From positions 62,001 to 126,000 of the forward strand of contig JBMNQC010000001.1 in the NCBI GenBank assembly GCA_050943935.1: 64,000 bases of DNA. Direction: 5' to 3'. Shown here piece after piece: positions 58,893 through 64,000 of the stretch (its first letter is position 1; each line of letters opens with the position of its first letter). Made by a program: the position numbers and the translations under genes. Origin of the DNA: Heteroscillospira sp050943935. GTDB lineage: Bacteria; Bacillota; Clostridia; Oscillospirales; Oscillospiraceae. The notes beneath the pieces were generated by a model that was not told the origin of the DNA, made no database searches, and saw nothing but the letters and a program-made list of their open reading frames with translations.

Positions 58893-61595
58893 ATGTTTCA
58901 GGCCCCTAAACTGACCGACGCCGGAAAGGCCCTATATTACAGGAACATGGAGGGCGTGGGGATCACGTTTACCACCATTCAGCTGGGCAGCGGCGCCATG
59001 AGCGGAGCGATCTCCAGTATGACGGCACTGGTCAATCCCGTGGTTACAATCGACGCGGCGGTGACCAACAACAACGACCAGTACGCCGACATTTCCGGCA
59101 AGTTCTCCAACGCAGATCTGCAGGAGGGGTTTTACTGGCGGGAAATCGGCGTCTTTGCGGCGGATCCTGACGACCCGGAGAACCGGGCGGCGGATATTCT
59201 TTACTGCTACCAGAACGCATACGACACCGCCGACTTTATCCCCGTTGCGTCGGTGGAAACTGTGGAAAAAAACATTACGGTGCCGGTGATCGTAGGCGAC
59301 GCGGAAAACGTCACCTGCACCCTGGACAAGTCCCTGATCTATGCCAGCCTGAAAGACCTGGAGGATCACGACAACGACGAAAACGCCCACAAGGCGCTGC
59401 TGGACAAGATCAACAAGACCCTGGAGAGCAAGCAGGACCAGATCGAAACCACCGGCCTGTTGAAAGGCGCGGCGGACGAAGATGGAAACCCCGCCGTGGT
59501 TCAGGCTGTGGCGGGAACCGACTACCAGGCGCCCACCCAGGAATTGAAAGAAAGTAACGCCATGATGCTGACCGACACCATCCCGTTTTTTAGCGGCACA
59601 GACGGAGCCAACAGAAAGGTGACGCTGGGCGCGTTAAAGGACGCCCTGGGCGTCCAGAGCGCCAGCATTGACGTGACCACCTGCGCCGGCGCGGCGGTGG
59701 TATGTACCGACGGAGTAACCACCCTGAACGGCGTGGGATCCACGAAGTTCTCCCCGCCCGACAATGGCGTGTGGACTGTAACCGCCACCCTGAACGGACT
59801 GACCGCCACGGCGGAGGTGGAAGTGACCGGCGCCATGCAGTACAACGTGGACCTGATGATCACCGAGAGCGTGGAGATCACAAATCTGCCGGACAAAACA
59901 ACCTATGACGTGGGCGAAACTTTCAACACCAGCGGCCTGGCCGTGACTGCCACCTACGCCGACGGAACCACCGAGGACGTGACAGCGGACTGCACGGCGG
60001 CCCCCACCACCATGGCGGCAGACACCACCGAGGTGGTGATCACCTATCAGCGGGCGGGAATTACCCTGACGGCCACCGTGGCCGTGACGGTTCGACAGCT
60101 TGCCAGCATTAAGGTGACCACAGCCCCCACCAAAACCACCTATTACATCGGGGAGAAGATCGACACCACCGGCGCCGTGATCTCTGCCGTCATGTCCGAC
60201 GGAACGGAAAAAACGGTCACCGGCTGGACCTACTCCCCCACCACAGCCCTGACGGCAAGCAGCACGGCCATTACATTCAGCTACACCGAAAACGGGGTGA
60301 CCCGAACCTGTACGCAGGAAATCACCATGCGGGTGCTGTCCAGCATTGCGGTGACCACGGCACCCACCAAAACCGCCTACAACTACGGCGACACGTTCAG
60401 CACCAGCGGCATGGCGATCACGGCCACCTACACCGACGGCGCCACCAGAGTGGTCACCGGCTGGACCTACTCCCCCGCCACGGCCCTGGGCCTGTCTAAT
60501 ACCACGATCACCATTTCCTACACAGAGAGCGGCGTGACAAAGACAACCACCCAGGCCATTACCGTGAGCAACACCCTATCCAGCATTGCGGTGACCACGG
60601 CACCCACCAAAACCGCCTATTTCACCGGCGACACGTTCAGCACCAGCGGCATGGTGGTGACCGCCACCTACGCAGACGGCAGCACGGCGGCGGTCACCGG
60701 GTACACCTGCAGCCCCACCTCTATGGCGGCGGGAACCACGGCGGTGACCATTTCCTACACGGAGGGCGGCGTGACCAAAACCACCACCCAGGCCGTAACC
60801 GTCACCACGATCAGCACAACCCTGAACTCCAACACCTGGGCGACGATCCGGGCAGTTTCGGACGCCGGCGTGGGCGCCAATTACTGGAGCGTGGGCGACA
60901 CCAAGGCCATCACCATCAACGGCACCGTGGGAAACACGACTTTCTCCAGCCTGTCCATCAACGCCTTTATTTTGGGTTTCAACCACAACAGCAGCCGCGA
61001 GGGGTCCAACCGGATCCATTTCAAAATCGGCAAAATCAGCGGCACCCATGTGGCCCTGATCGACAGCAATTACGGCAGCAGCGGATCCTCTGCCTCTTAT
61101 TTCCAAATGAACAGCAGCAGAACCAACAGCGGCGGCTGGTCCAGTTCCAGCATGAGAAATACCCTGCTGGGCAACAGCGGCACACCGTCCAGCCCTCCCT
61201 CCAACAGTCTGCTGGCGGCCATGCCCTCCGATCTCCGCGCCGTTATGAAAGCGGTGACAAAGTACAGCGACAACACCGGCGGCGGATCCGACACCGCCAG
61301 CTATGTCACAAGCACCACCGACTACCTTTTCCTGCTGGCCGAGCTTGAATACCACGGCAGCCGGAGCTATGCGAACAGCGCGGAGCAGAATTACCAGGCG
61401 CAGTATGATTACTACAAAGCCGGAAATAGCAAGGTGCATTACCGGCATAGCGCCACCGGTTCGGCGGCCCGTGTCTGGTGCCGTTCCGTCCGTTCCGGCA
61501 CCTCCTACTATTTCTGCCTTGCCTACACCGACGGCGGCGCCAACAACGGCAACGCGTACATTTCCTACGGCGTGGCGCCCGGCTTTTGCGTCTAA
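58893..61595 (+). CDS. Tail fibre with Ig-like repeats and a DGR-variable C-terminal domain
   Basis: The 900-aa protein has three regions. Residues 1-165 are a tail-collar N-terminal domain (FQAPKLTDAGKALYYRNMEG) that docks to the baseplate. Residues 326-641 are four Ig-like (Big_3-type) repeats of about 80 aa (TTAPTKTxYxxGDTFSTSGM); the last two are nearly identical in DNA and start exactly 240 bp apart (60339 and 60579). Residues 650-900 are a DUF6273/C-type-lectin-like domain whose last 44 residues (61457-61586) are the variable repeat of a DGR, with WCRS, DGG and SYGVAPGF as fixed framework. It is the probable receptor-binding protein, with binding residues at the very tip. Confidence 0.93.
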   Translation: MFQAPKLTDAGKALYYRNMEGVGITFTTIQLGSGAMSGAISSMTALVNPVVTIDAAVTNNNDQYADISGKFSNADLQEGFYWREIGVFAADPDDPENRAADILYCYQNAYDTADFIPVASVETVEKNITVPVIVGDAENVTCTLDKSLIYASLKDLEDHDNDENAHKALLDKINKTLESKQDQIETTGLLKGAADEDGNPAVVQAVAGTDYQAPTQELKESNAMMLTDTIPFFSGTDGANRKVTLGALKDALGVQSASIDVTTCAGAAVVCTDGVTTLNGVGSTKFSPPDNGVWTVTATLNGLTATAEVEVTGAMQYNVDLMITESVEITNLPDKTTYDVGETFNTSGLAVTATYADGTTEDVTADCTAAPTTMAADTTEVVITYQRAGITLTATVAVTVRQLASIKVTTAPTKTTYYIGEKIDTTGAVISAVMSDGTEKTVTGWTYSPTTALTASSTAITFSYTENGVTRTCTQEITMRVLSSIAVTTAPTKTAYNYGDTFSTSGMAITATYTDGATRVVTGWTYSPATALGLSNTTITISYTESGVTKTTTQAITVSNTLSSIAVTTAPTKTAYFTGDTFSTSGMVVTATYADGSTAAVTGYTCSPTSMAAGTTAVTISYTEGGVTKTTTQAVTVTTISTTLNSNTWATIRAVSDAGVGANYWSVGDTKAITINGTVGNTTFSSLSINAFILGFNHNSSREGSNRIHFKIGKISGTHVALIDSNYGSSGSSASYFQMNSSRTNSGGWSSSSMRNTLLGNSGTPSSPPSNSLLAAMPSDLRAVMKAVTKYSDNTGGGSDTASYVTSTTDYLFLLAELEYHGSRSYANSAEQNYQAQYDYYKAGNSKVHYRHSATGSAARVWCRSVRSGTSYYFCLAYTDGGANNGNAYISYGVAPGFCV
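61457..61586 (+). repeat. DGR variable repeat (VR)
   Basis: It aligns without gaps to 62191-62320 (offset 734). Differences number 17 of 130; 16 are at adenines of the template, the other is template T62256 against C61522. It ends in a GC-rich stretch (CGGCGTGGCGCCCGG, with one T) that fits an initiation-of-mutagenic-homing element. Variable codons encode R, R, G, T, Y, Y, Y, G, G, Y and I where the template has N or S. Confidence 0.95.
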
Positions 61596-61619
61596 TCGCC
61601 GCAGCATATCCGGCTATAT

Positions 61620-61641
61620 CCCGCCCACGGAAGTGGGCGGG
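61620..61641 (+). promoter_or_regulatory. DGR target-site hairpin/cruciform downstream of VR
   Basis: CCCGCCCAC (61620-61628) and GTGGGCGGG (61633-61641) form a perfect 9-bp GC-rich stem with loop GGAA. It lies 33 bases past the VR end. Phage DGRs such as BPP-1 need a short hairpin with a four-base GNNA-like loop at this place for efficient retargeting. There is no T-run, so a terminator role is unlikely. Confidence 0.8.
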
Positions 61642-61680
61642 TAACCCCGGACAAGCCCGAAAAAGAAAGGAGGCGGCACC

Positions 61681-62139
61681 ATGTCCGTCCTGAAAGACAA
61701 GCGAACCACCAGCAAGGCGGAATATGTGAACACCGCCAACCAGATTTATGTGGAAACCGTGGCATTTTTGACGCGGGTTTCCGCCCGATACTCCAGACTG
61801 ATTGCAGAGGGAACGGCCAAGCTGGCCGGTGAAGTGATCGACCACACCGAAAAGGCAAACAAGATCTTTCCGTCGGATGAACAGCGCAAAGAACTGCGGA
61901 AAAGCCATTTACTGGAGGCCCTGGCCTCCCTGTCTGCCCTGGACGTGCGTTTGACACATTGCTACCTGATTATGTCGCAGAACCCGCAGGGGTGCTTTAC
62001 CGACAGCAAGGGAAAGACCCTGCCGGCGGGTGAGGCCACGGCCAAGCTGGACAGCATGGCCCAAAGCCTGGGCGAACTGATCAACCAGGAGGAAACCCTG
62101 CTGCGGAACGTCCTGGAGAGTGACCGGAAAAGAAAATGA
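61681..62139 (+). CDS. avd: DGR accessory variability determinant (Avd-like)
   Basis: The 152-aa, all-helical, C-terminally basic protein (ESDRKRK) begins MSVLKDKRTTSKAEYVNTAN and has LLEALASLSALDVRLTHCYL in the middle. Length, four-helix pattern and position between the VR gene and the template match Avd, a pentameric barrel that binds the template RNA and reverse transcriptase and is needed for mutagenic cDNA synthesis. The ATG at 61681 has AAAGGAGG upstream. Sequence identity to known Avd could not be measured here. Confidence 0.85.
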   Translation: MSVLKDKRTTSKAEYVNTANQIYVETVAFLTRVSARYSRLIAEGTAKLAGEVIDHTEKANKIFPSDEQRKELRKSHLLEALASLSALDVRLTHCYLIMSQNPQGCFTDSKGKTLPAGEATAKLDSMAQSLGELINQEETLLRNVLESDRKRK

Positions 62140-62544
62140 ATTATTTGGGTGTGTCTTTGAAAACGTGCCGGACGGCAGGGCGGCCCCTGACGGTTCGACG
62201 GCCAATGTCTGGTGCCGTTCCGTCAATTCCAGCAACTCCAACAATTTCTGCCTTGTCAACACCGACGGCAGCGCCAACAACAACAACGCGAACAATTCCT
62301 ACGGCGTGGCGCCCGGATTTCGTATAGCTGAAAAAGCTGGGTCAAATGCAGTAACAGGTGTGAACCGGACCCATGCGAAAGGAAAGACACTTCCCAGGTG
62401 AAAGCCTAAAACTGCCAACCGTGAGCCTTGCGCGGACGCTGCTTGCATGGCGGGGCTATTGTGCTAACCCCGTTTCATGCGCCGGGCTTACGCGGTTTAG
62501 CCGCACACCGACACCACAACCGCACGGAGGGCGAATACCAAATT
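62140..62544 (+). ncRNA. DGR template RNA region between avd and RT
   Basis: These 405 bases hold the TR (62191-62320), 51 bases of leader after avd, and about 220 bases of spacer before the RT start. No gene of its own is supported; the open frame across it is a by-product of the template copying a coding sequence. The spacer contains short stems such as CGGGGCTA/TAACCCCG (about 62451-62471) that may fold into the structured part known to be needed for priming on template RNA. Confidence 0.75.
62191..62320 (+). repeat. DGR template repeat (TR)
   Basis: This 130-bp non-coding copy of the fibre C-terminus is rich in AAY codons when read in the VR frame: twelve AAC/AAT, two AGC and one ACG. 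It has 31 adenines, 16 of which differ in VR. AAY codons can change at the two adenines to encode many residues without creating a stop, the hallmark of DGR templates. It is transcribed in the avd-RT direction. Confidence 0.95.
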
Positions 62545-63675
62545 ATGACCAGCGAGGAGCGCCGCGAGGCGCGATACAGACGCCGCCGTTATAAACGGCA
62601 GGCAAAACGGCAGGCCCGCAGCGACGCCCTGGGGAGCCTGGAAACCGTGTTCAGTTTCCGCACCATGTTTCTGTATGGCCGGAAATGCTGTAACGGCGTC
62701 AGATGGAAAGCCAGTACACAGAACTTTGAGCGGCACCTGTTTTCTGGCACCGCAAAGCGGCGCCGCAGGGTGCTGGATCGACAATGGAAACCAGGCAAAA
62801 CCGCCAGCTTTATCCTGCATGAACGCGGGAAAATCCGCCCAATAGACGCCCCGCACATCGAGGACCGGCAAATATACAAGGTGCTGACCAAGGAGGTCCT
62901 GGTGCCGCTATATACGCCGGGCATGATCTACGACAACGGAGCCAGCCAGAAAGGCAAGGGCCTGCATTGGCATTATGGCAGACTGGCCAAACACCTGCGG
63001 GACCATTACAGGAAACACGGATTGACCGGGGCCATATTCCTGATGGATTTTCACCACTTTTTCCCGTCGGCGCCCCACGCGCTGCTGTATGAGCGACACC
63101 GGCGCCTGATCCTGGAACCGGACCTGTGGCGCATGGCAGATCTGACCGTGGCGGCGGTTCCGGGCGGGGCTGGTATGCCCCTGGGAGTGGAACCGAGCCA
63201 GCAGGAAATGGTGGCCATGCCCTCCGCCCTGGATAACTACATAAAGGCCCAGCTGCGGATCCACGGGGCCGGTCACTACATGGACGACTATTACGCAATC
63301 CTGGAAAGCCGGGAGGCGGCGGAGCGGACCATGGAAACGGTGATCGCAATGGCGGAGGCCATGGGCCTGCAGATCAACCGTTCAAAATGCAAAGTGGTGG
63401 ACATTTCCAAACCGTTCCGGTGGTGCAAAGTAAAGTTTCAGCTGACAGAAACCGGCGCCGTGAAAATGCACGGGTGCCGGGACGGCATGAAGCGGGCGCG
63501 GCGGAAAATGAAAATGTTTCTGCCGAAAGTGGCCGCCGGAGAAAGGACCACCAAAGAGGTGGCGGAATGGTTGCAAAGCCAGATCGCCTATTATCAGAAT
63601 TACAACGACCATGGCCGGGTGCTGCGCTTGCGCCGGCTATTCTATGCAATTTATGGAGGTGCAAACCATGTATAA
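62545..63675 (+). CDS. DGR reverse transcriptase
   Basis: This is a 376-aa RT. The basic N-terminus (REARYRRRRYKRQAKRQAR) is followed by finger motifs (GKIRPIDAPHIEDRQIYKVL), motif A AIFLMDFHHFFPS with Asp168, the DGR-specific LGVEPSQ (213-219; consensus [IVL]GxxxSQ in place of QGxxxSP), and the catalytic YMDD at 245-248. The thumb ends in AIYGGANHV. There is no maturase or nuclease domain, so it is not a group II intron RT. The ATG at 62545 follows GGAGGG with a long 14-base spacer; in-frame upstream codons are not conserved-looking. It makes adenine-mutagenised cDNA from TR. Confidence 0.95.
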   Translation: MTSEERREARYRRRRYKRQAKRQARSDALGSLETVFSFRTMFLYGRKCCNGVRWKASTQNFERHLFSGTAKRRRRVLDRQWKPGKTASFILHERGKIRPIDAPHIEDRQIYKVLTKEVLVPLYTPGMIYDNGASQKGKGLHWHYGRLAKHLRDHYRKHGLTGAIFLMDFHHFFPSAPHALLYERHRRLILEPDLWRMADLTVAAVPGGAGMPLGVEPSQQEMVAMPSALDNYIKAQLRIHGAGHYMDDYYAILESREAAERTMETVIAMAEAMGLQINRSKCKVVDISKPFRWCKVKFQLTETGAVKMHGCRDGMKRARRKMKMFLPKVAAGERTTKEVAEWLQSQIAYYQNYNDHGRVLRLRRLFYAIYGGANHV

Positions 63676-64000
63676 GATCGTGAAAGATGGGACCACCCTG
63701 GCCATGACGGAGGCCCCCACCTACATCAAACAGGCAGAAAACGGGTGCTTTGTTCTGTGCCCGGAGGAGGAGGCCCAGGGCGTCGCCCACGCCGGTGTGG
63801 CCTACAACCTGCAGGACCATGAAGCAATGGACGGTGTGGAAACCACCGTCATGCTGGAGGAAACCGACGCGGGCGAAGAAATTACAAAAGCGGCGGACGC
63901 CGGCGGGATTGTATTTGTAACCATGGCGGAGGCTGGGAGCATTGACGATACCACGGCCATGGAACACGCGGACCTGTTCGCGGAATGGGTAAACCTGGCC
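63668..64000 (+). CDS. Phage hypothetical protein, 5' part
   Basis: The ATG at 63668 overlaps the end of the RT gene, with GGAGGT upstream. The first 111 residues (YKIVKDGTTLAMTEAPTYIK, AHAGVAYNLQDHEAMDGVET) are acidic and lack membrane segments. The gene runs off the window. Similar proteins are found between tail-fibre and lysis genes of Clostridial phages, so holin and endolysin genes may follow. Confidence 0.75.
   Translation, partial: MYKIVKDGTTLAMTEAPTYIKQAENGCFVLCPEEEAQGVAHAGVAYNLQDHEAMDGVETTVMLEETDAGEEITKAADAGGIVFVTMAEAGSIDDTTAMEHADLFAEWVNLA

Noticed and set aside
59868..60820. Tandem repeats as a CRISPR array
   Set aside because: Units are about 240 bp, in frame, and encode Ig-like domains.
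61620..61641. Hairpin as a transcription terminator of the fibre gene
   Set aside because: No T-run follows, avd needs transcription through it, and its place fits a DGR target hairpin better.
62120..62401. Open frame across the template repeat encoding a lectin-tip-like peptide
   Set aside because: It exists because TR copies coding sequence. It has no start signal of its own, and overlaps the avd end.
1..64000. tRNA, rRNA genes and CRISPR arrays
   Set aside because: Reading both strands I saw no cloverleaf with a T-loop GTTCRANYC motif in context, no rRNA signature, and no short regularly spaced repeats; a covariance search could still find something missed by eye.

Overview
The window joins two very different regions. 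Bases 1 to about 27,755 are ordinary bacterial chromosome, and bases from about 27,830 to the right edge (64,000) are a prophage that continues out of the window. The housekeeping set (RqcH, MrnC, TepA, an FtsK/SpoIIIE translocase, UppP, PrfA, the t6A enzymes, uracil phosphoribosyltransferase, PolA, HtpG), the high GC content and the strong purine-rich Shine-Dalgarno sites suggest a Clostridia member, plausibly an Oscillospirales gut bacterium. The taxonomy is inference; no rRNA or other marker is present.

Chromosome. At the left edge is the end of an S-layer-homology protein gene on the + strand. Almost everything from 0.66 to 24.8 kb is on the - strand in tight, often overlapping operons: uppP-ftsK-mrnC-rqcH; prfA followed by a tsaC-coaE fusion and an M18 aminopeptidase; a DUF1538 permease with a PII-like regulator; and polA - zincin/phosphatase-like fusion - rimI - acyltransferase - tsaD - tsaE - tsaB - upp - miniprotein. 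With the TsaC domain at 10.3-10.9 kb, the enzymes for tRNA t6A formation all lie within about 8 kb. Three further genes (AEC transporter, nudC on +; HAD hydrolase on -) lead to the phage boundary. Small palindromic repeats occupy the longer gaps.

Prophage. 27.9-39.8 kb holds about 20 short overlapping + strand genes of the early/accessory type: an IS30-like HTH protein, a MT-A70 adenine methyltransferase broken at a G10 tract, an HD hydrolase, a membrane-anchored lytic transglycosylase, an HUH replication-type protein, a C5 cytosine methyltransferase with seven internal repeats, a DUF5131 protein, a DUF1064 gene with an amber codon, and a sigma-like late regulator. A 0.5 kb gap with a probable late promoter precedes a lambda-type head module (terminase subunits, portal, protease, capsid). 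A P2-type contractile tail follows (sheath, tube, frameshifted chaperone, tape measure, X, D, V, U, W, J, I, fibre). A single - strand gene, a SWIM zinc-finger membrane protein with its own promoter and terminator, interrupts the late operon.

The most interesting system is at 58.9-63.7 kb: a complete diversity-generating retroelement (DGR). The last 44 codons of the tail-fibre gene are a variable repeat. An avd-type accessory gene, a 130-bp template repeat and a DGR-type reverse transcriptase gene follow. Template and variable repeat differ at 17 of 130 positions, 16 of them at template adenines. A 9-bp GC-rich hairpin with a GGAA loop lies just behind the variable repeat. The system should diversify the receptor-binding tip of the tail fibre.

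No integrase, repressor, endolysin/holin set, tRNA, rRNA or CRISPR array was seen. The right end of the prophage is outside the window.
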